DNA of 64,000 bases from Polystyrenella longa (GTDB taxonomy: Bacteria; Planctomycetota; Planctomycetia; Planctomycetales; Planctomycetaceae), in NCBI RefSeq assembly GCF_007750395.1, contig NZ_CP036281.1:4301001-4365000 (forward strand). Direction: 5' to 3'. A model generated the notes under the pieces. That model was not told the origin of the DNA, searched no databases, and saw only the letters and a program-made list of their open reading frames with translations. This document shows, piece by piece, positions 1-10,171 of this stretch. The translations under genes and the position numbers were made by a program. Position 1 is the stretch's first letter, and every line of letters starts with the position of its first letter.

Positions 1-3000
1 TGCCAGTTAAGAATATGGCAGTCGTTTCGGCAACGATTAACGACGAACCGGCGCTGCTCGGAAAAAGCGAAACAGGGCCTGTTCTGTTCTTGAAAGAAGA
101 AGGTGCACACTCCCTTAAAATCGAATACGCCGTTCCCATTCGTCCCGGTGGCAGCGACCAGGTGATGATCTTTTCATTGCCACCTGTGGCTTCGGGCCAA
201 ATGAAAATCATCCTACCCGCGGGAAAAAGGCTCCTTGCGAATACGCAAATGCTTTCTTCGACCACGACAGAAGAAGGCCAGCAGCAATACCTGTTTCCCA
301 TCGGGAATCAGTCCGACTGGACATTACGCGTAACCGAGAAAAATGAAGATGCTGAACAGGACCGTCTCTTTCTCGCCAGTTCTGTCTTCACCGTCTACGC
401 CAGAGCTGCCGAAATTTCCTGGACAGGCACAACACAACTGGAAGTCTACGGTCAGCCGTTAGATGTCGTGACTTGCTCCGTGCCGAGCCACCTTGAAGTG
501 ATGTCCGTCACCTCTACCGGTCTGGATTCGTGGGATCTTCAGGAAGATCCGCTTAATCCCAAACGAACCCAAATCAAATTAAGCTATCGACAGGGCATCA
601 CCGGAAAACGGGAAGTGACCATTCAAGGGGTCACGACCGCCGACACCGAAGGTCGTTGGTTATTTCCAAATCTCGTCGTCAACTCTGCTGATTCTCAATG
701 GGGAGAAATCACCCTCGGCTACACTGCCCCGTGGAAAGTCCGTGTTGAAACAATGGAAGGAGTTCGACGAAAAATCGGCGTTGGTCAAGCGGAGTCTCGC
801 CCGAGCCGATTCGATCGCGCACTTGACTTCGACGTCTGGCGCCCCGATTTTGAACTCCGTTTCATGAACGAGACAACGAAATCGAGTTACCATGCCGCAC
901 TTGCTTCTGTGCTCGCCATCGAAGAGCAGGGAGTCAGTTTTCAAAGTCAAATTACTTTGGAAGCAACGGGTACAGAACTATTCAATTTCGAATTCACTTT
1001 ACCAGCAAACTGGGAAATCGAATCGATCCAATCGGGCGATCAAGCTCTGGTTTGGAAAACTCTCATGTCTGAACCGGGTGAACAGCGAATTCAGGTACCA
1101 CTGAATACGGTCTTGCTTCCGGGAGGAACATCTAGTCTGCAAATCAAAGCGAATCTGGTCGACTGGATTCTGCAGGATGAATCGGTGATCACCTTACCAC
1201 AGATCGAGCTAGCCGAAGCCGATCTGGTCGAAGGGACTCTGGTCATTCAGGCAGAAGAGAGGTTCAACGTACAGCACCTCAATTCCTCAGCCCTCGAACC
1301 AATCATCTTCGGATTGCCTAATGAACGGTTAAGCTACCGTTTTCATGAAGGGGAATACGATGGAGAAATCAGTGTTGAATCTAAACCAGCACTCGTTGTC
1401 GCGCAGACCACCAGTCTGGCTCGGTTGGAGAAGAAAGAACTCATCGCTAATCACGAAGTCCTTCTCGACGTCTCACACGCTCCGATTTACAGCCTCATCA
1501 TTTCTGTCACGGAGTTGGAAGACAATAACCTGCAGTTCTCGCTGGCAGGTTCAAACATCCGGGTCACAGCCGAATTGCTGGGCGAAGATCAAGCAGCCGC
1601 ACAGGAAACCCCTGGAGAGCAAAGCCACACCTGGCGACTTGGTTTCAGCCAACCGCTGCAGGGCGAACATTTACTCACATTTGAAACACGTCGTCCCCGC
1701 AAGGTAGACGAGACGACCTTTAATCTGCCTGAAATTCGTTTCGACCATGTGGACCGTCAATATGGAACATTGCTGGTTGAAGCCGAACCCGAACAGCGCA
1801 TCGCTACCACTGCAATCAACTCAGTGAATCAACCTCTACCTGAACAATCACTGACAAACATCGCCCTGGTGAATTTGCAATTCACTTCGCGGCTGGTTCA
1901 CGCATACAGTTACGTACGTAAGGGCTACCGCTGGTCGATCTCGGAAGAACGATTCGACCGAAGTGGCCTCGCCGTCGCGTTCTGTGATGAAGCCAACATC
2001 ACAAGCCTGTTAACCAACACCGGTGAGTTTCAACATGAATTGAACTATAAGTTTCGCGCCGCCAATTCACAAAGTCTGCTCTTGCAATTCGCACATCAAA
2101 ATATCGAACTCTGGTCTGCTCTACTCAACGGCGAGCCCGTTCCCGTTCGTAAATCGGAACAAGGTTTTCATATTTCATTACCACTCGACAAGGCACCGGG
2201 GGAATCACAGTCTTTACGACTCCTTTACTCCCGTCCGCTGGCTGAATTAGCCTCTACTTCCCGCGTTGAGGAAACTCCCCCGATGATGTATGTGCTGGAC
2301 GGAGCAGGAGAAATCCAGGAGATGATCATGGTTTCTCAGCTCTGGACTTTGAATTATCCCAGTGAGAAATCATTAGTCGAAAGCGATGGTAGCTTTCATC
2401 CCGAAATATCGTTAGAGGACTGGCGAGGCCATTGGTTGAATAACGGACTGCAACAGATCAAATCAGACTTCTGGTGGCGTGGACTGATGTTGCTTGGATT
2501 CATGGTGGCGGTCAATGTTTTGCTTATCGTCACTCGCATGTTCATCACAAACTGGCGCGGAACACTTTTGTTGGGAAGCCTGTTAGCCGTGTTAGGCTTC
2601 ATGGTTATCCTGATGACAACCTTTGACGGCTGCGACTCGGGTGTTCGTTATTCCAGGAATTTGGATGATTTTACACAAGGATCCGAAAGCATCGATTGGA
2701 ATTCACCCAACAATCGAAACAAAGAAATTATGCACCTGAAAAATTTGGCTAAGGGAGAGGACGAAAACAAACGCCAACGTGCTCTCAAAAGACTAGGGGA
2801 AATGGATCTCGATCTTGACGAAATAGAAGATGCGTCAGTTAGACATGATTCTGAGATTTATGAAGCAGAAGACGTACTTATAGATTCAGATATAGAGCTT
2901 GCCATACAGGGCAGATCAAAAGATGATCCCTTTGGAGTGACACAAACGAATCAACCCGTCGCAAAAGAATCCAAACAGAAATCACGTCTCTCGGTCAGTA

Positions 3001-6000
3001 TGTCGCTACCTTCAACCCAGGGTATGAATCAAACACAGTTCGAATACTATGGAAGCGGCCAGGCAGGACTCAGCCTGGTCTTCCGCGATCAGCAACATGA
3101 CCAGGCGGTGACGTTCTGCCTGTTCGCCGCCGTCCTCCTTTTGTTCTGGGCATTTCACCGAGTCACATTGGCCACATTCGCGAAGTTTGTTCTTCTGGCG
3201 TTCTTCGTTCCACTGGCACTATTGTGGCTCGTTCCAGTCATCTGGTTTCCCTGGCTGGTAGGTACTATGTTAGGCGCAGTCGCCGCCTTATGCTTAAAAC
3301 TCGCTTCAATGTGCACCACTTGGTGCTTGGTCCATTGCTGCAGACCAGATTGGAAAAAGTCAGTCGCAACTGGGATGTTAATCGCTCTGGTCTGTAGCAG
3401 TAATGTAATGGCTCAGGAGCAGTCCGGCCCGAATCAATCCGCTCAACAGCAGGTCATCGCGCCCGATACTCAGCAACAGAGAAACGCTCAGCAACGGGCA
3501 AATATTCAACGACAGAAAGAGGTCCAACCGCAGTCCAGCGAGACGATTAAACCCACACCGCCTGTTAATCTACTGACTCGTCCCAATTCGTTTCTGTTTT
3601 TGTATGACAAAGATTACAAACAGACGAATACCGTGATTCTTCGTCCGGATCAACATCGCCGGTTATGGGAAGAGGCTTATCAGTCCGTTCCGGGACAGAA
3701 AGCAAAACTTCCTGAACCGATCGTCGCTTCGGCAGGTTACACAGCGGATCTCTCTCAGGTCGCCGACAACAAGACCTTCAGTTTGACAGGCCGGATTGTC
3801 GTCTTTGCGTTTAGTGATGAATCTGCCGAAGTCCAACTTCCTTTCAAAAACATGACACTCAATTCGGCAACCCTCAACGGAGAACCGGCCGAGCTGGAAT
3901 CGCGACTCAACAAGGAAGAACAGGAATACTGGCTGCACCTGCACGAGCCAGGTATGCAGATCGTCGAAGTCAATCTGCAGATCCCGGTTAAACAACAGGA
4001 ACAGTCAGGACAGTTTAAGGTGAACCTGCTTCCCGTCGCGTCGGGGCTAATGTCAGTAACATTACCGCAAAAAGATTTACAGGTTTCCGTTGGTGGAATA
4101 TTTCTGCCGTTCCGCGAACAGCAACAGGACGCGGCGGTACTTGTCGAACAACCCATCAGCACGGGCGGCGATCTTGAATTCAAATGGCAACCAAAAGCGA
4201 ACCGGGAGGACACCTCGTCTATCGTTCACGCCGAGTCGGTCGTTGATATTCATCTCACTGAGTCCGGAGCAAATATATCTCATCGAACGAACCTGCGTGT
4301 CCGTCGCGGCACGTTGAATCAGGTAACCTTCGCTCTACCGGAAGGGGTGAAGGTTCGTGAGATCACCGGAACCGATGTCGGTGGTTGGTCAATTCAGGAT
4401 CAAGAGGGAGCACAGCAACTTGAGGTCCTCTTCCGTCGAAGCGTGAACAATTCGACCGACCTGAATGTCGAACTGTATCAGCCCGTCACTCCTGGTGATG
4501 TGGAAGGAACGTTGACTCTCAACCGGCTCGGGATCCAAAATTTAAACCGGTCCACCGGGACGATTGCTGTTCATGCACCGCAACATCTTTCATTAAAAAC
4601 GAACCAACTGGAAAACCTGAATCAGATCAACCCGACTGATCTTCCTCACCATCACCAGAACAGCACCGGCCAGAAATTGGCTTTCCGGTACCATTCTGTG
4701 CCTTACGTTCTGAGCCTGTCCGTTTGGCAGAAGGAAACAACGACTGAAGTCGACGCAATGCACTCCGTCTTCATCGAACGTCAGACCATCCAGTACTCTA
4801 GTAAGTTTCACATTAAAATATCAGGAGAACCTTTGCTGCATCTGGAGTTTGAACTGCCTGAGAATTACCTGCCAATGGAAGTTCTCGCGAATCAACTCGA
4901 CGACTGGTACATCGAACGGGAAGAGGGAGTGCTACCCCAGTTGATCCTTGAGTTCACTGAACCTCAACAGGGAGGATTTGAAGTCGCCTTCTCCGGCAAG
5001 ATCCTCAAGGATATTAGCTCGCAGGAGATTTCGCTTTCTGTTCCGAGTGCAGTCGCTATGGATCGCCAACAGAGCGAAGTCGGCGTCTGGTTTTCCGAGT
5101 ACTACTCTCCTCGATTGAAAGAACAGGGAGATTGGAAAACGGAAGCGGTCAATCAACTTCACTCTTCAGTGAAGCAGCAGAGAAAGGAACCCCCTCGTTT
5201 CGCATTTCATTCTCCTCGCGGAATCACAAAACCGATTCAATTTGAAATCAAGCGAACACAGGCCCAGATGACCGCTAACGCTGTAACGGTGACGAACGTA
5301 TCCGACACCTCTCTGGCGTATACCCTCGCCTTGAAATGGTCCATCACGCACGGTGGGGCCGATCAGTTTGCGTTCACCGTTCCTGAATGGCTTCAGGGTA
5401 AACTGGAACTGAATGGTACTGGAATCCGCCAAGCTGTCGAGGAAGAAGCTGAAGAAGGGCGTGTCCGCTGGGTCATTGAGACCCAGAGATTGCATCAAAC
5501 CGAATACTTTCTCACCGCATTGGCCACATTGGAGCTGCCAGCAGAAGGGACCTTCCCCATTCCTATCGTGGAATTCGAAACAGCCCATAAACAACTGGGC
5601 GAAGTTCAGCATGTTCCCTTCGAGCTGTCGCAGAATGATTCGATTGTCGTCAATCAATCTCAGGCTCATGTAAAACAGACTTCCGGCGAGACCACGCCCA
5701 TCCAGAAGGAACAACTCCCCATTATCATCGACGGTCGATTTCTGGATCAGGCCGTGGCAATTCAGCGATTGAATCCATCGACAGAGCAGCCAGTCTGGGA
5801 GATCAACTGGTCAAAACAGTTCCAGAGTGCTCCCGCGCAAGTCTTGCTGGCAGATATCGTCACCACTCTGGCTCGCGATGGTTCTGTCCGCGGACAGGTG
5901 ACCTACACGATGCGAAACAATGCCCGACAGCATCTGGCGATTGAAGTTCCCGAATCCGTGAGGTTACTGTCGATTCTCGTTGGGGGAACACCCACTCGAG

Positions 6001-7631
6001 CCGTCGAAGGCAAAATCAACGGGGCGTCAGTTAAGTTGATCCCGCTTCCTAAACAGTCTGAATTCGGGCTCTCCTACCCGATCCAGGTCACTTTTGAATC
6101 GAATCAGATTACCCAGGGATTCTTACACGAATTCCAGTTCTTCTCTCGAAAGATCGACATTCCCGTACCGCTGGTTGTCGGGCTTTCACAGTCAGAAGAA
6201 TGGGGAATCCCCGTTCTGCATACTCAATGGTCTGTCTTCGCTCCTGAAAACTACGACATCAACTACGAGACAGGAGTCGACAAGACCAATCTCTCCGAAA
6301 GCATCGACTCGAACCGCGCCTATCAACTCGCCGTACTGGAAGAAGCCCGCCTGTACTTGAAATCGATCAAGCAATTTGGTTCTTCGGCTCCACGCAGTTC
6401 CCTTTCCGACGATCGTTTAGGGAAGGATCTGCATGAACTTCAGTCACGCATCCAAAATGCGAAGCAGGAACTGAACCTTGGTTACAAACTAAGTGGTAAA
6501 TTAAGTAGCGACGAGGAAATGCTTCGACAGAAGTTAGACTCTGATCTTGAAAACGTCCAACAGGAATTGCAAACCGAATTGAGTCAGGAAGAGGCGAGCC
6601 AGACAGAAGGGGTTGGGAAAGGATATATAATCAACCGGGACGTCTCACAAAGGAATTACCTTTATGAAATGAACGACAACCTGATTCTTGACAATGGAAT
6701 AAGTGGCGTAGAGCTCGACGGAGTGAATGAATCAGGAATGGGAATTGAGAAAGAATCGGATATCTTTATAGTTCATATCGATCCGACGATAAACCAAGAC
6801 TCACAAAACGGACAACGGCAGGAGGAGCAAAAAAAGGAACAAGAAATATCGAAATCATCGAGCGCACGCGGCACGCAGTCAGGCCGCAGTCTTTCCTCCG
6901 CACAGCAACTGGCGAGAAGCAACAGCTTAGGCAAAAAGTCCAAAGCGGACTCTTCTAAAGAGATTTCCGACTTTACTATCAAAGATAATCTGTCTAAATC
7001 AAACGACAAAGGCGCTGTAACCAACGAGGCAGATGGAACGCTTTATGGTCAATCTCCTTTTCCATCCTATGCCGCTCCGTCTTCTGATCGGAATAGGAAC
7101 GGTGTCGAAAACATACTCGACCTTCCATCTTTGGATTCATGGCCTTCTTCTGGAACGATCGCGGGGTTATCGCAGCCTGGCCAGTTCACGTCTGAGAGTG
7201 CTCCCAGCTCGGAATTGTTAGATGTTACCCTAGGAATCAAACCACCTTCGAGATTCTATTCTAAAAAACAGACGGCAACGCTCTCTCTACCAGTCAGTAT
7301 TCCCCGCCACGGACAGCGTCTCGATTTCATGAAGACCGGTGGTCGGCCCAAACTAATTCTCACCACCCGGTCTGAACGAATCTGGACGACATTGCTCGCC
7401 ATCTTACTTGCGGTGGTGGCTTTGTTGGCAGGAGCAATCTGTTACCGGTATTTCGTATCACGCAGAGAATTCACCACTGGCGGATTGTTGCTCCTCTACC
7501 TAATCGGAGTCGTTTGTCTTCTGTTAGGCACTTCTGAGCTAATGCTGCTGGGGCTTATTCTGCTTTTCCTGGGACTGCTCATCCATCTCGCTCGAAAATC
7601 ATTTCTCCGCTTTCAGCAGACTGTAAACTAG
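1..7631 (+). CDS. Giant beta-rich multi-pass membrane protein (5' end outside window)
   Basis: The reading frame is open to the first base, so the gene very probably starts upstream; the first in-window ATG is at 15. At least 2,538 residues are visible. Long beta-strand-rich extracytoplasmic stretches alternate with hydrophobic clusters at about residues 820-875, 1030-1130 and 2450-2530. At about 1121-1136 a hydrophobic stretch ends in NVMAQEQ, which looks like an internal signal peptide, so the protein may be two fused secreted/membrane proteins with the same plan. Acidic and Gln/Ser-rich linkers lie near 890-1010 and 2130-2400. No family with known function is recognised. It ends 89 bases before comM on the same strand. 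An envelope-anchored surface or scaffold role is inference only. Confidence 0.75.
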   Translation, partial: PVKNMAVVSATINDEPALLGKSETGPVLFLKEEGAHSLKIEYAVPIRPGGSDQVMIFSLPPVASGQMKIILPAGKRLLANTQMLSSTTTEEGQQQYLFPIGNQSDWTLRVTEKNEDAEQDRLFLASSVFTVYARAAEISWTGTTQLEVYGQPLDVVTCSVPSHLEVMSVTSTGLDSWDLQEDPLNPKRTQIKLSYRQGITGKREVTIQGVTTADTEGRWLFPNLVVNSADSQWGEITLGYTAPWKVRVETMEGVRRKIGVGQAESRPSRFDRALDFDVWRPDFELRFMNETTKSSYHAALASVLAIEEQGVSFQSQITLEATGTELFNFEFTLPANWEIESIQSGDQALVWKTLMSEPGEQRIQVPLNTVLLPGGTSSLQIKANLVDWILQDESVITLPQIELAEADLVEGTLVIQAEERFNVQHLNSSALEPIIFGLPNERLSYRFHEGEYDGEISVESKPALVVAQTTSLARLEKKELIANHEVLLDVSHAPIYSLIISVTELEDNNLQFSLAGSNIRVTAELLGEDQAAAQETPGEQSHTWRLGFSQPLQGEHLLTFETRRPRKVDETTFNLPEIRFDHVDRQYGTLLVEAEPEQRIATTAINSVNQPLPEQSLTNIALVNLQFTSRLVHAYSYVRKGYRWSISEERFDRSGLAVAFCDEANITSLLTNTGEFQHELNYKFRAANSQSLLLQFAHQNIELWSALLNGEPVPVRKSEQGFHISLPLDKAPGESQSLRLLYSRPLAELASTSRVEETPPMMYVLDGAGEIQEMIMVSQLWTLNYPSEKSLVESDGSFHPEISLEDWRGHWLNNGLQQIKSDFWWRGLMLLGFMVAVNVLLIVTRMFITNWRGTLLLGSLLAVLGFMVILMTTFDGCDSGVRYSRNLDDFTQGSESIDWNSPNNRNKEIMHLKNLAKGEDENKRQRALKRLGEMDLDLDEIEDASVRHDSEIYEAEDVLIDSDIELAIQGRSKDDPFGVTQTNQPVAKESKQKSRLSVSMSLPSTQGMNQTQFEYYGSGQAGLSLVFRDQQHDQAVTFCLFAAVLLLFWAFHRVTLATFAKFVLLAFFVPLALLWLVPVIWFPWLVGTMLGAVAALCLKLASMCTTWCLVHCCRPDWKKSVATGMLIALVCSSNVMAQEQSGPNQSAQQQVIAPDTQQQRNAQQRANIQRQKEVQPQSSETIKPTPPVNLLTRPNSFLFLYDKDYKQTNTVILRPDQHRRLWEEAYQSVPGQKAKLPEPIVASAGYTADLSQVADNKTFSLTGRIVVFAFSDESAEVQLPFKNMTLNSATLNGEPAELESRLNKEEQEYWLHLHEPGMQIVEVNLQIPVKQQEQSGQFKVNLLPVASGLMSVTLPQKDLQVSVGGIFLPFREQQQDAAVLVEQPISTGGDLEFKWQPKANREDTSSIVHAESVVDIHLTESGANISHRTNLRVRRGTLNQVTFALPEGVKVREITGTDVGGWSIQDQEGAQQLEVLFRRSVNNSTDLNVELYQPVTPGDVEGTLTLNRLGIQNLNRSTGTIAVHAPQHLSLKTNQLENLNQINPTDLPHHHQNSTGQKLAFRYHSVPYVLSLSVWQKETTTEVDAMHSVFIERQTIQYSSKFHIKISGEPLLHLEFELPENYLPMEVLANQLDDWYIEREEGVLPQLILEFTEPQQGGFEVAFSGKILKDISSQEISLSVPSAVAMDRQQSEVGVWFSEYYSPRLKEQGDWKTEAVNQLHSSVKQQRKEPPRFAFHSPRGITKPIQFEIKRTQAQMTANAVTVTNVSDTSLAYTLALKWSITHGGADQFAFTVPEWLQGKLELNGTGIRQAVEEEAEEGRVRWVIETQRLHQTEYFLTALATLELPAEGTFPIPIVEFETAHKQLGEVQHVPFELSQNDSIVVNQSQAHVKQTSGETTPIQKEQLPIIIDGRFLDQAVAIQRLNPSTEQPVWEINWSKQFQSAPAQVLLADIVTTLARDGSVRGQVTYTMRNNARQHLAIEVPESVRLLSILVGGTPTRAVEGKINGASVKLIPLPKQSEFGLSYPIQVTFESNQITQGFLHEFQFFSRKIDIPVPLVVGLSQSEEWGIPVLHTQWSVFAPENYDINYETGVDKTNLSESIDSNRAYQLAVLEEARLYLKSIKQFGSSAPRSSLSDDRLGKDLHELQSRIQNAKQELNLGYKLSGKLSSDEEMLRQKLDSDLENVQQELQTELSQEEASQTEGVGKGYIINRDVSQRNYLYEMNDNLILDNGISGVELDGVNESGMGIEKESDIFIVHIDPTINQDSQNGQRQEEQKKEQEISKSSSARGTQSGRSLSSAQQLARSNSLGKKSKADSSKEISDFTIKDNLSKSNDKGAVTNEADGTLYGQSPFPSYAAPSSDRNRNGVENILDLPSLDSWPSSGTIAGLSQPGQFTSESAPSSELLDVTLGIKPPSRFYSKKQTATLSLPVSIPRHGQRLDFMKTGGRPKLILTTRSERIWTTLLAILLAVVALLAGAICYRYFVSRREFTTGGLLLLYLIGVVCLLLGTSELMLLGLILLFLGLLIHLARKSFLRFQQTVN

Positions 7632-7720
7632 CTATGACTTGATTTTTGTACACGTTTCCCGCAGAATTTAGTGATCACTGGAACACACTGTTCATTCACT
7701 TTATTTCGGGGGAGAAATTC

Positions 7721-8380
7721 ATGCTGGCTAAATTTCACACATATTCTCTGTTTGGAATCGATGCCCTGCCGGTTGAGGTCGAAGTCGATATCTCCCCCGG
7801 GGCTCTTCCGAAAACAATCCTTGTTGGATTGGCCGAAGCGGCTGTTCGAGAAAGCACTCACCGCGTGGAGCGGGCTCTCGTGAACAGCGGTTACACCCGC
7901 CCCGTCGATCGCATCGTAATCAACCTCTCTCCGGCCGACCTTCCCAAGGAAGCTCCCTCTTTCGATTTGCCGATCGCTCTGGGACTCCTCGCCGCCAGTA
8001 GCCAGTTGCAACTGGAACGGTTAAACGAATATGCCTCCGTAGGCGAACTTGCTCTCGACGGCAGCCTTCGCCCAATCAAGGGGGCACTCTCAATCGCCCT
8101 GTCCGCCCGCGAACAGGGAAAGAAAGGTCTACTCGTTCCCGCCGCCAGCGCGAAAGAAGCGGCTGTCGTGGAAGGTCTCGATGTCATTCCAGTGGGGTCT
8201 CTCTCGGAGGCCGTAGGTTTTTACAGCGGGCAAATCGATATCGCCCCCATGGAGTTCAACTGGCAAACCGCCGTGGAACAGAATGGTTATCAACTCGACT
8301 ACGCCGACGTCAAAGGCCAAGAGATGGCCAAACGAGCCTTAACGGTCGCTGCTGCCGGATGCCATCATTTACTCCTGTGA
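7721..8380 (+). pseudogene. comM: comM (YifB) 5' fragment, interrupted by prophage
   Basis: Encodes the N-terminal Lon-S5-like domain of the ComM/YifB Mg-chelatase-like AAA+ ATPase (MLAKFHTYSLFGIDA start, NLSPADLPKE and FDLPIALGLLAAS motifs). In transformable bacteria ComM is a hexameric helicase that promotes branch migration during natural transformation. The start at 7721 follows a strong GGGGGAG ribosome binding site. The native frame runs to GCHH at 8370; two more codons and a TGA come from the prophage end. The Walker A half lies at 45565-46464. Joined across the CT crossover the halves give 511 codons plus stop, the usual length of the family. The fragment lacks the whole ATPase and should be inactive. 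Confidence 0.95.
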
Positions 8381-8398
8381 TTTCCTTTTATCCTGTCA
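8360..8398 (+). other. attL (serine integrase hybrid site)
   Basis: Left comM/prophage junction. The hexamer TCATTT (8365-8370) and the following NCT are shared with attR at 45573-45581. CT at 8372-8373 is the best candidate crossover dinucleotide because it is identical in both sites and lies at the centre of the dyad of the reconstructed attP. The phage-derived arm TTTCCTTTTATCCTGTCA occupies 8381-8398. Confidence 0.8.
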
Positions 8399-8498
8399 TG
8401 GGAAGATGATTTTTTTGGCTGGTTGCATGGTAAACCCTTCAGTTGTCAGTAAAATAACAGGATGGAATTTCAGCCCCCCTAACCAGAAGGAAAAGAAC

Positions 8499-8708
8499 AT
8501 GTTGCTTGAAACACCATACGGAGTATTAGTGAATCTGAGCCGTGTTGATGCCATTTCGGTCGAGAAGACAAACGTGGTGATTGCATTTATCGGCGGCGAA
8601 AAAATCCCCTTGTACAAGGGAACCGAAGCTGAATGCCGAGATTACTTCAACAATCTGATGGCACTTCTTCGTACCAAACAAACTCTCGGAGAAGTTCACA
8701 AAATTTAA
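8499..8708 (+). CDS. Small protein of unknown function at the left prophage end
   Basis: 69 residues starting MLLETPYGVLVNLSRVDA. The start at 8499 is preceded by AAGGAAAAG. The sequence alternates beta strands with a C-terminal helix, like a small all-beta domain, but no family is recognised. It uses CGT and CGA for arginine, more like the host than the phage structural genes, which suits a cargo gene or a control protein expressed from the integrated state. A strong intrinsic terminator follows 24 bases after the stop, so it is probably a one-gene transcription unit. A recombination directionality factor is a possible role because of position and size only. Confidence 0.6.
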   Translation: MLLETPYGVLVNLSRVDAISVEKTNVVIAFIGGEKIPLYKGTEAECRDYFNNLMALLRTKQTLGEVHKI

Positions 8709-8732
8709 GAGATATTGATTCAGCGGACCAAT

Positions 8733-8773
8733 AAAAGACTCCATCAGATTCAGTTCTGGTGGAGTCTTTTTTT
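8733..8773 (+). terminator. Intrinsic terminator after the 69-residue gene
   Basis: AAAAGACTCCA (8733-8743) pairs with TGGAGTC plus T run ending near 8773; seven Ts follow the stem. Confidence 0.85.
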
Positions 8774-8945
8774 GAGTGTTAACTCAGTGCAGTTGATTCA
8801 CAGATAGACTTTTTCAGGGCCTCACAAGCCATTTCTTATCACTCTTATTCCAAAATATTAACACATCAACTTCATTGATTATTTTTCTGCCATTTGAAGC
8901 ACAGTCTCAACATAGTCTACAGACACATTAGAAGTAATAAGACTT

Positions 8946-9650
8946 CTATTTCTCAGGCTTAATCGCTGCATTCGGTTGAGGGAGGTCTTCTTCAATTGTT
9001 TCAATCTTATCCCTTGGTACAACAATAACAAAATCATCCACAAATTTACCATACGCCAAAAAGATGAAAAGTATACTCGCTGAAAACATTATAAAGAATG
9101 AAGACAATATCAATCGTATTTTGAAATCACCCTTAGCAAGCATCATTAGTGGAAGTATCAGAGCATACTCTTTCATTTCTTTCTTCTTAATTGACAGTAA
9201 ATCCATATCTGTTTTTAAGTCAAATTTCACCAAGACCTCAAACATAGGATCGATCATCGGAGCCTGCATTTTGAGCGAGATGAAAGTCGCCCATAATGCA
9301 AAGATCACTGGGACTAACACAGTCCAGAAACTGATTTCATTATTGGAATACAAATGATATTCGAACACCAGAAGCGCTAGTGAGCTAGCATAGAACCATT
9401 GCCCCCTTTTTGTCAGATTATTCAAATCCTCAACATGCCGTTCGTACGACTCACTGAGGGCTCTTAATAGTTCATCCGCTAGTTCTCCATCCTCTTTCAA
9501 TGAATCAATAGCCTCTATTGTTGCTTTACGATATTCCTTATTTTTCTGTTTAGTCATCGGTTTCATCAGTTTGTAAAAACCGAAGACAGTACTATTCAGA
9601 ACTTCCCACGCCGATACCTCAAATTTCTCTTTTTCTGTGTCATCTGTCAT
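8946..9650 (-). CDS. Predicted membrane protein of unknown function
   Basis: 234 residues from MTDDTEKEKF; this start is chosen over an upstream in-frame ATG because AAGGA lies 7 bases before it. A helical charged N-terminal third (about residues 1-95) is followed by two adjacent membrane segments (about 105-150) and a third near 195-215, with a soluble C-terminal tail. No family recognised. It is the last gene of the leftward left-arm cluster, behind a terminator at 9692-9722, so it needs its own promoter or read-through. A phage membrane protein of this kind might act in superinfection exclusion or lysis, but nothing in the sequence decides this. Confidence 0.7.
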   Translation of the reverse strand: MTDDTEKEKFEVSAWEVLNSTVFGFYKLMKPMTKQKNKEYRKATIEAIDSLKEDGELADELLRALSESYERHVEDLNNLTKRGQWFYASSLALLVFEYHLYSNNEISFWTVLVPVIFALWATFISLKMQAPMIDPMFEVLVKFDLKTDMDLLSIKKKEMKEYALILPLMMLAKGDFKIRLILSSFFIMFSASILFIFLAYGKFVDDFVIVVPRDKIETIEEDLPQPNAAIKPEK

Positions 9651-9691
9651 TGTCAATTCCTTTTTCACTGTCGCAAGTTTCTTGAAACAGG

Positions 9692-9723
9692 AAAACCTCA
9701 CCAGCTCTCTGGTGAGGTTTTTT
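9692..9723. terminator. Bidirectional intrinsic terminator
   Basis: Perfect inverted repeat AAAACCTCACCA / TGGTGAGGTTTT with a 6-base loop, flanked by A and T runs. It ends the leftward cluster at 9738-10918. Confidence 0.9.
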
Positions 9724-9737
9724 ATTGCGTTGTGAAA

Positions 9738-10088
9738 TCATTTTCCCATTCTGGAAATTGCTTCCTGAATTTCATGATCTTCAATTTCCATTAAGAATTT
9801 GATTAGGCTGATGTTTACCTGTGCGACACCTTCACTTTCCCCAAAATGGTGTCTAATTGCTAGCAGGTTGTCAAAATATGGGAGACCTTTATCAATCTGG
9901 TCATCATATTTGTCTTTGATGTAGATTCTTGGCAAAGGTCGTTCATCATCTTCCCACCGCTCATCATCTTCCCAACTTAATACATCAGCAACTAAATCAT
10001 AATCATCATCATCAGTGTCCTCATTTTCACTGTCACTGTATTTGACAATGACAACCACCAGAGTCTCATTTTCCAATTCATCACTCAT
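9738..10088 (-). CDS. Small acidic protein, paralogue of the 10172-10504 product
   Basis: 116 residues from the second of two close ATGs, which has AAGGA at the better distance (8 bases). The N-terminal half is very acidic (runs of D and E; a repeated WEDDER motif). The C-terminal half shares the motif LPxIYIKDKYD and the following helical segment with the upstream neighbour. No known family. Two tandem paralogues in one operon suggest duplicated subunits or rapidly diversifying accessory proteins; the strong negative charge would suit DNA mimicry or binding to a basic partner, which is inference. Confidence 0.65.
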   Translation of the reverse strand: MSDELENETLVVVIVKYSDSENEDTDDDDYDLVADVLSWEDDERWEDDERPLPRIYIKDKYDDQIDKGLPYFDNLLAIRHHFGESEGVAQVNISLIKFLMEIEDHEIQEAISRMGK

Positions 10089-10171
10089 TGTCATTATCCT
10101 TTTCAGTCATTCATAATTTTCAGAGTTATGCGGACCTTTTGATCATCATATTTTAAATCTCAATAGTCTTC

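Noticed and set aside
7628-8187. Overlapping minus-strand frames opposite comM
   Set aside because: Shadows of the comM reading frame in GC-rich host DNA.
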